Shown here: positions 53,140-63,492 of the stretch, one piece after another
Layout of the letters: the number at the start of each line of letters is the position of its first letter
Numbering within the stretch: the first letter of the stretch is position 1
Source: Sugiyamaella lignohabitans
Taxonomy: Eukaryota; Ascomycota; Dipodascomycetes; Dipodascales; Trichomonascaceae
Assembly (NCBI RefSeq): GCF_001640025.1
Contig: NC_031671.1
Location: forward strand, 1,240,001-1,304,000
Length of the DNA stretch: 64,000 bases
Reading direction: 5' to 3'
Program-made: the position numbers and the translations under genes
Notes under the pieces: generated by a model
The model's input: only the letters and a program-made list of their open reading frames with translations
Database searches by the model: none
What the model was told of the DNA's origin: nothing

Positions 53140-55671
53140 TTACTCGTGGTTGCTGATGTCCTGGTATCTGCGACATCTCAAGCACCACACTTCTCTTGTA
53201 GCACCATCATTGCTATCCACACCACCAGTTAAGTTGGGGATCTCTCGGTCACCATGGGCTGCCATAGCTACACGTAAACAAGGAACATGATAGCCATGTC
53301 CACAATCAAGTCTGACAAGTCTATCGGAATTTTCAGAGTCATCGTCTTCTTCCATCCGACTGTCATCAGGTCTTGGGATGTTTCCAGAAACTGAACACAT
53401 GGAGAGATTCGCAGATGCACACTGCAGGTGATTATGATTGCTAACCTGAGCATTTCGCGACGCTGATCTGGATGCTGTACTTGGCCGACCGCTGGACTCA
53501 CGAGATTGTCTGCTAGATTCAGCATTACTGCTGGGTTCAGTAGGAGGCGATCTATATGGATGATGGCGTCGGACAAATCTAGGGCCCCAAGACGACAGTA
53601 TTCCACCAGGACCCATCCAAACACCGCCTCCAGTACCACCACCACGAGTGTTTCCTGGTTCCTGGCGTGTGGCTGATGCAGTTGTACGTTCATTTCCAAT
53701 AGGAGCGATGCCATCGTCTCTGCTTTGTTGACTGGACTGACTCGGCGACGATGATGTTGAGTTATTGTTGTTCCGACTGGAGCTGCCTCCTCGACCATGC
53801 AGATTCTGTAAAAGAATTGATAATGGACGCAAGAACTGGGATGATGTTCCCGATCGTGGTCTGGAAATAAGATTGGGACCAGGGTCTGAGGTAGTAGTTG
53901 CCGCAGTTCTTGATGAGCTACTTGAACTTGAACTTTCACTCATTTCAGAAGCAGATGAGACCACGGAGCTGGCAGCACTTTGTGTAGTTTCTTGTTGAGA
54001 GGTTCCAGAACTGCTCGAACTACTACCAGACATGTCGATTGGATTTGCTGCAACACTGCTTAACCCTAGGGTGCTGTTTGCTCGGCCAGCGGTATCAGTC
54101 GAGTTTTGTGATAAAGGAGTATCAGCACCTGAATTGGTATGCGAACTTACAGGTGAGTTAACACGTGGAGCTCTCTGTGGGTTGATGCTGAAGATAGAAG
54201 TCGAGTCAGACCGAGTTTGGCTGGGAATCGTATTATCGCCACTGGTAGAGCTACTTTGTGTGTTATTATTGTTGTTAATGCCGTTGTCGTTATCGTTGTC
54301 ATTACCATTGCTGTTGGCGTTGCTGTTGTTATTGGTATTGGAATTGGAATTGGAATTGTTGGTGCTATTGCTCATCAAATTTGGAATCACGTTAAAGATC
54401 AACTCAAACAGGGTAGCTGCGTTATTATCAGATTCTGGCTGTTGTCCAATACTGCGAAGATAGTCATCTTGACTCTCTATCGTGGTACGACATAGAGGAC
54501 ATGTATTAGACCCAGCCAGCCATTCCTTGATACAATGGCTACCAAAGAGGTGATTACAGGGCATTTCAAGCGCGTTATGGCGTGTATCAGTGGTGCTGTC
54601 ACTATCAGATGTTGATTCAGGTTGAGCCGAACTTTCGGGAACAGACTCGGGAGGATCACCAACTGAATCGGCGCTCATCCCCGATGTATTATCATCTATG
54701 ACATCTTCTGTTTTTAAATCACTCTTTTCAACCGAGTCTTCTTCTTCATCCACATATTTTTCAAAGCAGATTGGACATGATCTATCGGATTCCGGTAATG
54801 AAGATGCTTTAACAGATTTTAGCTTGGCAATAGCCCGTTTTGAAGCTCTAGGATTTCTGGACCCGCCATCACCACCTCCAAATAGCGCAGTGCCTAATCT
54901 AATATCGATAGGAAAACTTCGGGTAGTATAAAATACACCGTCACTGGTAAAACTTGTACCAGGGGTTGGAGCCTGGCCAGGACCAAAAACTGCTGTTCCG
55001 CGTTGACGCCAAAATCTATCGGCATCAGCCAACGAAAACTGACGTGGTCCTGATTCAGGACGTGTAGGACGTGATGCTCCAGGATTGCCATCGTTGGCTC
55101 CAGAACTATCATTGGTTGAATTACCACCTCTATCACCAGTGCCTTGGCTTGTGCTGTTGTTGTTTGAGTCGGCATTTGTATCTCTCCAACTGTAAATATT
55201 GGCACCGTCCAGTATATCTTGGAAATTGTTTGTAAACGCTACTTCGAAGTTTGTGGTTCGAGCTCCTGTATTTCTTCCTCTATCGAATCCACTACCCGTA
55301 TAATCAACATTAGTACCGCTTCTCGTACTAGAAGTACGTCCAGTGGCTTCACTACGGGTAGGAGGATTACCTGTCTCCGCACCAGGGCCAGCGTCAGCAC
55401 CTCCAGAAGCGGCAAACTGCTGACTAACACTTCTCCAATAAGCATTCGCATTGGCATTATTATTATTATTGTTGTTGTTGTTGTTGCTGTTATTATCACC
55501 ATTAACTCCAAATAGTAGTGCTAAATCCGACGTAGACAATGGGCCATCCATATCCGGCAGAGTTAATGAATAGTTGATATACAGGATATTTGCCTGGTAA
55601 CTATCATCACCATTATTAGCGGAATGCTCGCTGCCAGCAGAAGGGCTGCTAGACCGATTGTTGCTATCCAT
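53140..55671 (-). CDS. SAN1: RING-finger ubiquitin ligase, SAN1-like
   Basis: Likely nuclear quality-control E3 that ubiquitinates misfolded proteins. 843 aa, one exon. Most of the chain is disordered: poly-Asn near residues 55-70 and 450-490, and Ser/Gly-rich stretches, as in budding yeast San1, which uses disorder to bind substrates. The RING-H2 is split by an acidic insert, as in San1: CPICFEKYVDEEED at about residue 295, then MPCNHLFGSHCIKEW and NTCPLCRTTI at about 370-400. Unusual: the last 75 residues contain LDCGHGYHVPCLRVA and VWCLRCRRYQ, a second Cys/His cluster like half a RING. SAN1 orthology rests on architecture, so treat the symbol as probable. Confidence 0.75.
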   Translation of the reverse strand: MDSNNRSSSPSAGSEHSANNGDDSYQANILYINYSLTLPDMDGPLSTSDLALLFGVNGDNNSNNNNNNNNNNANANAYWRSVSQQFAASGGADAGPGAETGNPPTRSEATGRTSSTRSGTNVDYTGSGFDRGRNTGARTTNFEVAFTNNFQDILDGANIYSWRDTNADSNNNSTSQGTGDRGGNSTNDSSGANDGNPGASRPTRPESGPRQFSLADADRFWRQRGTAVFGPGQAPTPGTSFTSDGVFYTTRSFPIDIRLGTALFGGGDGGSRNPRASKRAIAKLKSVKASSLPESDRSCPICFEKYVDEEEDSVEKSDLKTEDVIDDNTSGMSADSVGDPPESVPESSAQPESTSDSDSTTDTRHNALEMPCNHLFGSHCIKEWLAGSNTCPLCRTTIESQDDYLRSIGQQPESDNNAATLFELIFNVIPNLMSNSTNNSNSNSNTNNNSNANSNGNDNDNDNGINNNNNTQSSSTSGDNTIPSQTRSDSTSIFSINPQRAPRVNSPVSSHTNSGADTPLSQNSTDTAGRANSTLGLSSVAANPIDMSGSSSSSSGTSQQETTQSAASSVVSSASEMSESSSSSSSSRTAATTTSDPGPNLISRPRSGTSSQFLRPLSILLQNLHGRGGSSSRNNNNSTSSSPSQSSQQSRDDGIAPIGNERTTASATRQEPGNTRGGGTGGGVWMGPGGILSSWGPRFVRRHHPYRSPPTEPSSNAESSRQSRESSGRPSTASRSASRNAQVSNHNHLQCASANLSMCSVSGNIPRPDDSRMEEDDDSENSDRLVRLDCGHGYHVPCLRVAMAAHGDREIPNLTGGVDSNDGATREVWCLRCRRYQDISNHE

Positions 55672-57313
55672 GGTATTTGTAAATGTTGGTTACAATGGTG
55701 AGGATGCAGATGCAGCTTTAGTAATGGTTCAATAGCTCTTGTGAGTTGATTGGTATGATAAACTATTGATCCCGAAATATTTTGCCAATAAAAATTCAAT
55801 TAATGTTCTGGGATGTGAAATATTCGCCACAGATTTTAATTTTGGCTATTCACAGAGGGTTTGTTGTCAATAATTGCGCAAATCTAGCGCTGGAAATAGG
55901 ATATTCTGAGGCAATACCGCCTCTGTAACCGGTTTTACCTTAATAAAAAATAGGATGTGTTATGAACCAGAACTACCGATAAGATGTTCATTACAAACAC
56001 GTTGAAATAAAAAACAACCAGAAGAAAAAAAAGTAGAAGATTTTTAAAAAAAAATACAGATACTTTTAATATATTCCAGAAGAATTTAAAGGGGTGATGT
56101 AAGTTTATGTGGGTTAGTAATGTAGTGAAATTATATATGATATAATATATATGTATTGTTGTATATGTAGTATTACAGTGTGACCGATCAAGTAATAGAG
56201 AATATATCGCAATAGCGGCAGATTGTATTAATGGGAGCAATCTATCTACTAATGGAACCGTCTGGAAAATATGACTTTTTTATATATTCGGATTAAATAG
56301 GAAAAAATAAAATAAAAACAAGAATACAATAAATATTAAAAGAGAAATGATAAGGGAATAGATTGAGAATTAAATATATCAGAATGGCGGCTATCGCAAA
56401 ACTCACCCGCTGGGGTCCCTTAATGCAGTCATGCAGTCTTAGACCAGTCATTTCTGAGCTGCCCAATCGTGAACATTTTAACTCCCGGGGTTCAAGCGGA
56501 GCCTCAGATCCAGTGGCGTCCATTTCACTATTTTACAATCGAGAAAGAGTCAGGATTCCTTGGATTCCTGGCCATGTGACCATGGCCACCGGAATCCGTT
56601 CCCGACCTGGCAATAGCGCGGCTCCCAGCAGGGGAACGAAGTGAGATGCAACCCTTTAGCTAGAGCACTTGACGTCATCTCCAAGCAAATGGTGATGTGT
56701 CGGCAAGTGAATAATACGATTAGAACCACACAATTTAAAAATAAGAATTGCAGAACCGTCGACTTTATGACCAGATATAAAATTATGACTTTAATAAGCG
56801 AATTTTGCAGGTGAGTCTTGTGGTTATATTTCTATATTCACATCCTGTTTGACTGATATGTAATATATTCATGTTACAGATTGTGTACGAGCTATTAATG
56901 ACGTATAAGTAGATAATGTACTTTTAATTATTTCCATAATCTATGAATAATGCTCGATCTGAAACTCAACTCGGTAATTTGTCATATATCACAGCTCAAT
57001 AGCTCCTCCTGGACAACTCATTAATAACCTATCCGTCTCATCAACCTTAGCGGTCAGGTGTCAAAAATCTCCTGCGAAGCAGGAGCCACGGGGTCTGGGG
57101 CAGCGCCCCAGCCGCCGGAGGCACACCATCTCTCAGCCACCCGACAGCCTCGGTTGCCTATTACTTTAATTATCGTTTATTAAGTACAAGATAACGGACC
57201 GTTTGCCCGTATCGGTTTTCCATTGCATGAGATTAGGCTGTCATCTGCAGGGTCCCTACAGATTTGCGTCGATCAATATTTAAGGTTAGCTCGCAGTGAA
57301 GTGAGGAGGATGG
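55672..57313. other. 1.6-kb AT-rich intergenic region
   Basis: Between the RING-ligase start and FCY1 stop. Very AT-rich at 55.9-56.35 kb. One GC element at 57068-57123. The 56363-56644 frame has no domain. Confidence 0.45.
57068..57123 (-). repeat. GC-rich two-hairpin element, copy 31
   Basis: CTCCTGC-GAA-GCAGGAG tail, hairpin A with intact stem. About 190 bp beyond the FCY1 stop. Confidence 0.92.
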
Positions 57314-57904
57314 TTAGTTTTCAGCCTCTGATCCTTCAGAATCCAGATCCTCGGGAATATCTGCTTCCTTTTCACCCTCGTTGTCGTCTTCGACCTCTCC
57401 AATATCCTCGAACCACTCTTTAGGTGCCTTTTTGATGAACTTATCCATCATTCTCTTGCACTGGCCAGATTTGATGTTGATGACTTCTACTCCCTTGGAT
57501 CTCAAGAGATCTTCTCCTCCAATAAATGTCTCATTCTCGCCCATAACGACTCTCTTGATACCATACATTAAACAGGCACCGGTACACATATGACAAGGAC
57601 TTAACGTAGTGTACATAGTAGCACCCTTGTACACTTCTCCTTTCAGACGACCAGCATTCTCCAATGCATCCATCTCGCCATGGAGAATAGGAGATCCTTT
57701 TTGCATTCTTTGATTGTGACCCTGGCCGAGTACTTTGCCATCTTTCGATACAAGTACAGCTCCAATTGGGATACCTCCTTCGTTATAACCTGACGAGTTA
57801 ATAATTTTCCAACGTTGCGCATTAATTCAGCGACTGCACTTACTGATTTTCGCCTGTTTAATGGCTAATTTCATAAACTTTTTGTCCTGTTCAGTTCCAA
57901 TCAT
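57314..57904 (-). CDS. FCY1: Cytosine deaminase, two exons
   Basis: Zinc enzyme that converts cytosine to uracil in pyrimidine salvage. Exon 1 57904-57844, exon 2 57789-57314; 178 aa. The 54-nt intron has GTAAGT, TATTAAC and CGTCAG, and the join gives KIS-YNEGGIPIGAVLV. Zinc ligands and catalytic Glu are in place: H57 and E59 in LHGEMDALENAGRL, C86 and C89 in TTLSPCHMCTGACLMYG. The terminal PKEWFEDIGE equals the budding yeast C-terminus (158 aa there); beyond it lies an extra acidic tail of about 25 residues (EDDNEGEKEADIPEDLDSEG). No sign of transfer; the family is fungal/bacterial. Confidence 0.95.
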
Positions 57905-58236
57905 TTTTGTGTTTTAATTAATCCAATTTCCTAATCAGATAAGATAGTGAAAATTTAAGCATACAGATAACCGCTTGACATGCGCGGCGGTTGCACTTCG
58001 CATCGCCGATCAACGGTCGTTGAGACTGGATAAATCCGGTTCCTCGAGATTATTACTGAGTTCCTTCAACAGTGACTTGAATGAAATATTTCATTCAGTA
58101 TCTTATTAGGGATAGTGTTGAACGAAAAACAATAAAGCAAATGTTGATATGTATACTGTAAATCGAAAATATATGGCTATTTATAGAGGAGAATGTAGAA
58201 CAGAAAGAAATAAGGGCAGAACAAAAAAAAAAAAAA
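57905..58236. other. Short intergenic region FCY1-AMS1
   Basis: FCY1 promoter and AMS1 3' end, with an oligo-A run at about 58225. No other feature. Confidence 0.5.
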
Positions 58237-61200
58237 TCAAGCAAGCTCAATTCTAAAAGTGGCAATTTCAAAAGCACGAAGTTCAATAGGTACTTTATCG
58301 CCATCAACTCCACTTAGAATATCGAGAGCTTCTTCATCGTCTTCAAGAGCATTGGTTTTGAATACTCGAGCAATCGACTGCTTACTGTTGAGATAAGCTC
58401 TAGCTCTTCCACCCAGTGATTCGTATACACGAATAATAACACTCTTTCGGCCTGATGCACCTCTTACTGGCAACAAACCACGTGAGACATCTTCGTCATC
58501 TTCGAATCGCTTGACCGCGCTCATAATAAGGCTCTTGTCACCGTCTAAAGTGAAACTACGTAGCACCTCATCACCCTTTGGTTCGGGAACAGTATCAATT
58601 ACCATGCTATCATAACCGTCGATATCAGCTGGATTGCTGTTAGGTAAGTATACAATCTCCAAAGGATGGTTAAAGTTGTAAGCAGCTCTGACCACATCAG
58701 GATTAACACCTCCTCGGTGAGGCAACAAGGCGTACCTGAATTGATGGGATCCCATATCAGCATGAGCATCAGGAGACTTTGGTGCTCTCAAAAGCGATAG
58801 TCTCATGACATTGCCGTGAATTGCATATCCATACTTGCAGTCGTTAATCAAACTCACTCCATAAGAGTAATCACTTAGATCGGCCCATTTATGAGCAGGA
58901 ACCTCAAATTTAGCAACTTCCCAAGTAGTGTTAAAGTGTGTGGGTCGCTTGTGAGCACCATAAGATGTTTCATAGGTCGCCACATCGCTGTGCACGTCAA
59001 CAGGGAATTCGACCTTTAAGAATTTATAAGTTTCATGCCATTCAACTTCACAAGAAAATTCCAGATACGAGATGTCTGGGAATGCCCCTTCTGATTCTTT
59101 GGTTGGTTTCTGGTAAGCATCTAAAGAAATGGTGGTCTTGATACGGCTTTGCTCGCTAATGACATTTTCAATTTCAACAGCAGCTCGCAGAGGTCCCTTC
59201 TGACTGATTCTTACAGTACCAGCAGAAAGCTCTTTTCTCGAATCCAATGAGTATAATTCAGTCTCCCAAGCAGGGAAACTGAGACATTGATCCTCAAAAA
59301 TGACAAACTGGTTACCAGTAGCTCCTTTAGGAATAATTTCTCTCTGGGCGTCTTGGTCCCAAACGCTAGTCAGAACTCCATTCTCAATAGTTGCACGGAG
59401 TTTGCCATTCTCTAGAACAAAGACACCCTTTCTGATCTCCTTTGCAGTTGCATGGGGAATTGAAGAAGACACTGTAGTGGGTAGAGCAACTCCACTACCC
59501 TCGGCCTGAACTTGGACAAGAAGCTTGTCTCCATTTGCCTGTGAAATAAAACTAGAAGAAGCCTGGACCTCACGAGGAATCTTCTCAGTAGGAACTTCAA
59601 TGACTTGGCTTCTTCCCCATGGAAGTGTGTTCAGAGCGCCCAAGGAATGTCCTGGAATATAGTGAGTAGAGATATTCAATGCATCAAGAGCTTCCTTTGC
59701 GAGTTTCTCTCCTTGCTCAGCAATATGTTGATAAATAGCCCGAGCATCCTCATAAATCATTTCAATGCCAGAACCTGGAAGGACGTCATGGAACTGGTTC
59801 AAACAGACATTTTCCCAAAGCTCGTCAATATCTTTTGTGGGGTACTTGTAGTCCTTATTCTTAAGCGATGCCAATGTAGCCAAGAACTCAACATCGTGCA
59901 TGATAACCTCAGACACACGATTGCCCTTCTTGATAGCTGCTTGGGTAGTATAAGTACCTCTGTGGAACTCAAAGTAAAGCTCGCCAACCCAGGTGACAAG
60001 TTTGTTTCCATTATCAGTGCTAGCAAGGATATCATCGTAGAACTCATCTACAGTCTTACCAAGTTGGACTCTTGGAAGCAAGTCAACAGTATCAGACAAG
60101 CCACGACATCTACGAAGCTTTTCCAGCATTTCAGAGGTTGGACCACCGCCACCATCACCATGGCCAAAAAGCAACATTCCATGCTGGTCAACATCAAGGT
60201 TCTTATGCTGACGCAAAGACCTTGAAACATCTCCAAAATGCGCTTGTGCGGTGTAAGTATTATCAGGTGGCATATGAGCCACTACTTGTGATCCATCAAG
60301 GGCCACCCAGTTAAAAGTTGAATGGGGGAAGCTGTTGATACTGTTCCAACTGAGCTTCTGAGTCAAGAAACGGTCAATGCCAACCAGTCTACAAAACTGA
60401 GGAATCTGAGGTGAGTATCCAAATGTATCAGGTAACCAGTACGTCTTGGTTCTGAAACCAAAATGGTGCTGGAAAAATCGTTGACCCAGAAGGAATTGCC
60501 GAAGCATTGCTTCTCCACTGGGCATGTTTGTGTCACATTCAACCCACGAGCCACCAATGGGGATGAATCTACCGCCTTTGACGGCTTCCTTGACTCGGGC
60601 AAATACATCGGGGTAATCTTCTGACAACCATTTAAACTGTTGAACCTGCGAAGCTGTGAATGTATACTCAGGATATCTTTCAATAAGATTCAATTGAGTA
60701 GCCCAAGATCGACCAACCTTTCGGTGGGTCTCAGCAAATGGCCAAAGCCAAGCAGTGTCAATATGACAATTTCCAATACCATAAACAGGTGCTTTATTAG
60801 CTGTCTTGTAGACCTGAGAAGAATCCACCTCACTGCCAATATACTCTCTAGCAATTTCACGACCCTTTTTGATAGACTCATCAGGATTGTTACGATCAAA
60901 AACATCAATAATTCTATTAAGAACATCCCTTGCCTTGTGTTTTTGCCACGAGTCTCCAGGAAACTCTCTACTGGCATCGCCAATAATCCAGAAATCAATA
61001 TTCAAGGCTCTTGCCTCCAAGTTAGGGAAAACAATATCCGCAGTATCCAGACGGAAGTATCTGTTAGGGTCCGGTGGGCTATTATTACCGCTCATTTCAT
61101 TACAACTGGTTTCAATATAAAATTGATGCCACTTGCCATCCAATTGCCAATCTTTTGGAATAATCCACTCTCGTCGTTCCTGTCCACTCAATCCAACAAC

Positions 61201-61596
61201 CGCATTGCCCTCATTAGTATAAATGAGACCTTCATTACCACAATTCCACTCAAAGAGGACTTGTTCAGCATATTTCCAGTCACTGGGGATACGAATGTTA
61301 ATTCTGAACCAATGAGTACTCCAAGAAGGACCAAACGAATTACCTTTAGAAGTCTTGCGCCATTTAGCATCGGCAATTGCATCTTTGAAATGAGGACGTT
61401 GCAACTTTGGTACATCGTACACCTCCAGTTTGACATAGTCAGTGCCATCATTTCTAGCCCGATCATAGAAATGAGGAAGATTCAAGTCATGGTAGTCACC
61501 ACCACGGTCGGTAAATTGGCGAATACGGCCATCGTAGAGTTTAGGTATCTTGACCGGCACTGGTTTATTGTTAAACCTAGCGTATTGGTCGGACAT
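58237..61596 (-). CDS. AMS1: Alpha-mannosidase, glycoside hydrolase family 38
   Basis: Trims mannose from free oligosaccharides in cytosol and vacuole; in budding yeast it reaches the vacuole by the Cvt/autophagy route. 1119 aa, one exon, no signal peptide, like Ams1 (1083 aa). The N-terminal jelly-roll region holds THWFRINIRIP and EWNCGNEGLIYT. The catalytic domain starts at GNCHIDTAWLWPF (zinc His and Asp), with the nucleophile Asp390 in YWLPDTFGYSPQIPQF and FGHGDGGGGPT later. NQFHDVLPGSGI marks the end of the core; a long beta-rich domain completes it. Ends in AFEIATFRIELA. Start at 61596 aligns with the expected N-terminus. Confidence 0.97.
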   Translation of the reverse strand: MSDQYARFNNKPVPVKIPKLYDGRIRQFTDRGGDYHDLNLPHFYDRARNDGTDYVKLEVYDVPKLQRPHFKDAIADAKWRKTSKGNSFGPSWSTHWFRINIRIPSDWKYAEQVLFEWNCGNEGLIYTNEGNAVVGLSGQERREWIIPKDWQLDGKWHQFYIETSCNEMSGNNSPPDPNRYFRLDTADIVFPNLEARALNIDFWIIGDASREFPGDSWQKHKARDVLNRIIDVFDRNNPDESIKKGREIAREYIGSEVDSSQVYKTANKAPVYGIGNCHIDTAWLWPFAETHRKVGRSWATQLNLIERYPEYTFTASQVQQFKWLSEDYPDVFARVKEAVKGGRFIPIGGSWVECDTNMPSGEAMLRQFLLGQRFFQHHFGFRTKTYWLPDTFGYSPQIPQFCRLVGIDRFLTQKLSWNSINSFPHSTFNWVALDGSQVVAHMPPDNTYTAQAHFGDVSRSLRQHKNLDVDQHGMLLFGHGDGGGGPTSEMLEKLRRCRGLSDTVDLLPRVQLGKTVDEFYDDILASTDNGNKLVTWVGELYFEFHRGTYTTQAAIKKGNRVSEVIMHDVEFLATLASLKNKDYKYPTKDIDELWENVCLNQFHDVLPGSGIEMIYEDARAIYQHIAEQGEKLAKEALDALNISTHYIPGHSLGALNTLPWGRSQVIEVPTEKIPREVQASSSFISQANGDKLLVQVQAEGSGVALPTTVSSSIPHATAKEIRKGVFVLENGKLRATIENGVLTSVWDQDAQREIIPKGATGNQFVIFEDQCLSFPAWETELYSLDSRKELSAGTVRISQKGPLRAAVEIENVISEQSRIKTTISLDAYQKPTKESEGAFPDISYLEFSCEVEWHETYKFLKVEFPVDVHSDVATYETSYGAHKRPTHFNTTWEVAKFEVPAHKWADLSDYSYGVSLINDCKYGYAIHGNVMRLSLLRAPKSPDAHADMGSHQFRYALLPHRGGVNPDVVRAAYNFNHPLEIVYLPNSNPADIDGYDSMVIDTVPEPKGDEVLRSFTLDGDKSLIMSAVKRFEDDEDVSRGLLPVRGASGRKSVIIRVYESLGGRARAYLNSKQSIARVFKTNALEDDEEALDILSGVDGDKVPIELRAFEIATFRIELA

Positions 61597-62376
61597 ATTG
61601 CTCTATAATTTTGTGTTAGCTAAGTTTCTTTCCGCAAATAGAAACTCGCTTGACATTTTATATTATACCACACTTACACCTCACAAACCGTACACTCTTG
61701 TCAATTCACACTAATACAGTTATAACAGAAATCCAAACCGTTTTAAATTGATCGAAACGATTCTTGTATAACCACTATCAGTACTTTGTGGCTTTAGGTA
61801 ACTCTATAGCTCAGCTGCCTCTTTGTATTTGGTCACTTCTATTGTGGGGGCTTGTAGATCTCCGCAGTAGCCGTATAGCGTGAGGTGAGAGGCAAGGTCC
61901 AAGTCGGCCTAAAACGCCTAATCGTGGTGTCGATTATGCACCTCGATGCATGGCCCCACTATGATCTTCATACGGCGCCAACCATAGGGGTAATGTAATC
62001 AGTTGAATTTGGTGATATTATTATCTCGTCTTCCTGTTGTGATGGATGAACTTGTCCATTTGGCCTTTCACACTTTCAATTTGAATACTTGAACTCTAAA
62101 CGGTCAATGTCTTTGTATGACGTAAGTACTGCATATCTATGCAGTATTGACTTTGACCATGTTTCGGATGGTATCTCCGATAAATTCATTTCGGTGACCG
62201 GGACTGCCTCTGGCGGCTGGGGCTCTGCCCCAGACCCCGTGGCTCCTCTCGCTTTGCTCGAGTCGTGCTTCGGGCTCCGAATCAAGCGTCTTGGTTTGCT
62301 CGATTCTGTCAATGAAATATGATATAAATAAACAAAATACTTTTGCTCTATGGGAACACTAAATACAAGATACAGA
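61597..62376. other. Intergenic region AMS1 upstream / JLP1-like downstream
   Basis: AMS1 promoter on the left; GC element at 62205-62265 near the end of the JLP1-like gene. Confidence 0.5.
62205..62265 (+). repeat. GC-rich two-hairpin element, copy 32
   Basis: Two transitions (CCTCTGGCGG head, CTCGCTTTGCTCGAG tail), otherwise full length. About 110 bp beyond the JLP1-like stop. Confidence 0.9.
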
Positions 62377-63492
62377 CTACTCTTGTGGGACTTCTGCTTG
62401 AGGAGTGTACCTGAAAGCATGACGCTGGTGGTGCTCAAAGTCCAGAAGAGCTGAATGGGCAGTTCGACGATTGTCCCATAGAATAATATCTCCATCTTCC
62501 CACTTTACTCTCACATGAGTATCAACACTCTTGCCAATGATATCATATAGAAAGTTCAATAAATACTCAGATTCTTCTGATTTGAAGCCCTCAATGTACC
62601 TTGTAAATTGATGATTAACAAATAAACTCTTTCGCTTAGTAACTGGGTGAGTTCGAGTTATTGGATGAGAGGTGGTTATGGGTTCTCTTCTTACCACTCC
62701 ACCTCTTGCAGCAGACTGCTGAGCTTGTTCGTGAGCAGAATGAACAGCCCTTAAACCGTTTAACCTGGACTTAAAAGCAGGAGATAATCTATTATAAATC
62801 TCTTCAGTGTCAGCAAACAAGGTGTCACCACCGGTAGGAGGTAATTCCAGAATACCCAAGATGGTTGTACCAGGAGGCTGAAGTTCATAAGTAACGTCAG
62901 AATGCCATGCAATCGACGAAATATTCTGAGCATAGAAATCTTGGTATGAAGTATTTCCAGGTGCACGATGGACGAGATGGACTTCTGGATATCCTTCGGG
63001 TGATCCAGACGTTGGATGGATATGTTGTCTGCCAAAGTACTCTGCCCATTTCAAAGCTTGGGGAATAGGCAATTCTCGGAAGTCCTGGTTTCTGAATGCA
63101 ACGACTCCTCTCTCAGCGACATATCTAGCTAGATCATTCTTTGCTTCATCACTTAATTGAGACAGTTGAATACCACGAACTTCAGAGCCAAATTTCGGAG
63201 TCAAGTCAGATACTGAGTAGCCATATTTTACAATCTTCTCCGAGGTGGACGCTCTCTGCTCAGCATGGGAGTTTGGTAGTCCGTTTGGGAACAGATTCTT
63301 GAGTTCAGGGTCTGCCTTAAGACCCTTGTCTTCGAATTCAATAACCTCGTAAGGTGGAAATTTTTCTTTTGGATCCCAGCCAGGAGCATATTGAGGGAAT
63401 CTCAGAGTTTTTTTAATCTCTTCTTGTTTGGCATTTGTACCAGCATAGGTGGATGCAGCAATAGATTGAATTCTCGAAGCCAGCGACGTCAT
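62377..63492 (-). CDS. JLP1: Fe(II)/2-oxoglutarate-dependent dioxygenase, TauD/JLP1 family
   Basis: Likely sulfonate or alpha-ketoglutarate dioxygenase that releases sulfite from sulfonates for use as a sulfur source. 371 aa in one exon (budding yeast Jlp1 is 412). Iron ligands: H197 and D199 in IAWHSDVTYE, distal H346 in RRTAHSALLDF; Arg357 or 361 in HQRHAFRYTP binds 2-oxoglutarate. GGDTLFADTEEIYNRLSP and FVNHQFTRYIEGF are typical of the fungal branch. The N-terminal 100 residues precede the catalytic fold as in yeast homologues. Substrate is inferred; related fungal enzymes act on other acids, so the symbol is provisional. Confidence 0.82.
   Translation of the reverse strand: MTSLASRIQSIAASTYAGTNAKQEEIKKTLRFPQYAPGWDPKEKFPPYEVIEFEDKGLKADPELKNLFPNGLPNSHAEQRASTSEKIVKYGYSVSDLTPKFGSEVRGIQLSQLSDEAKNDLARYVAERGVVAFRNQDFRELPIPQALKWAEYFGRQHIHPTSGSPEGYPEVHLVHRAPGNTSYQDFYAQNISSIAWHSDVTYELQPPGTTILGILELPPTGGDTLFADTEEIYNRLSPAFKSRLNGLRAVHSAHEQAQQSAARGGVVRREPITTSHPITRTHPVTKRKSLFVNHQFTRYIEGFKSEESEYLLNFLYDIIGKSVDTHVRVKWEDGDIILWDNRRTAHSALLDFEHHQRHAFRYTPQAEVPQE

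Noticed and set aside
56363..56644. 93-codon frame upstream of the RING-ligase gene
   Set aside because: No recognisable domain, and it overlaps an unrelated frame on the other strand; left as intergenic.
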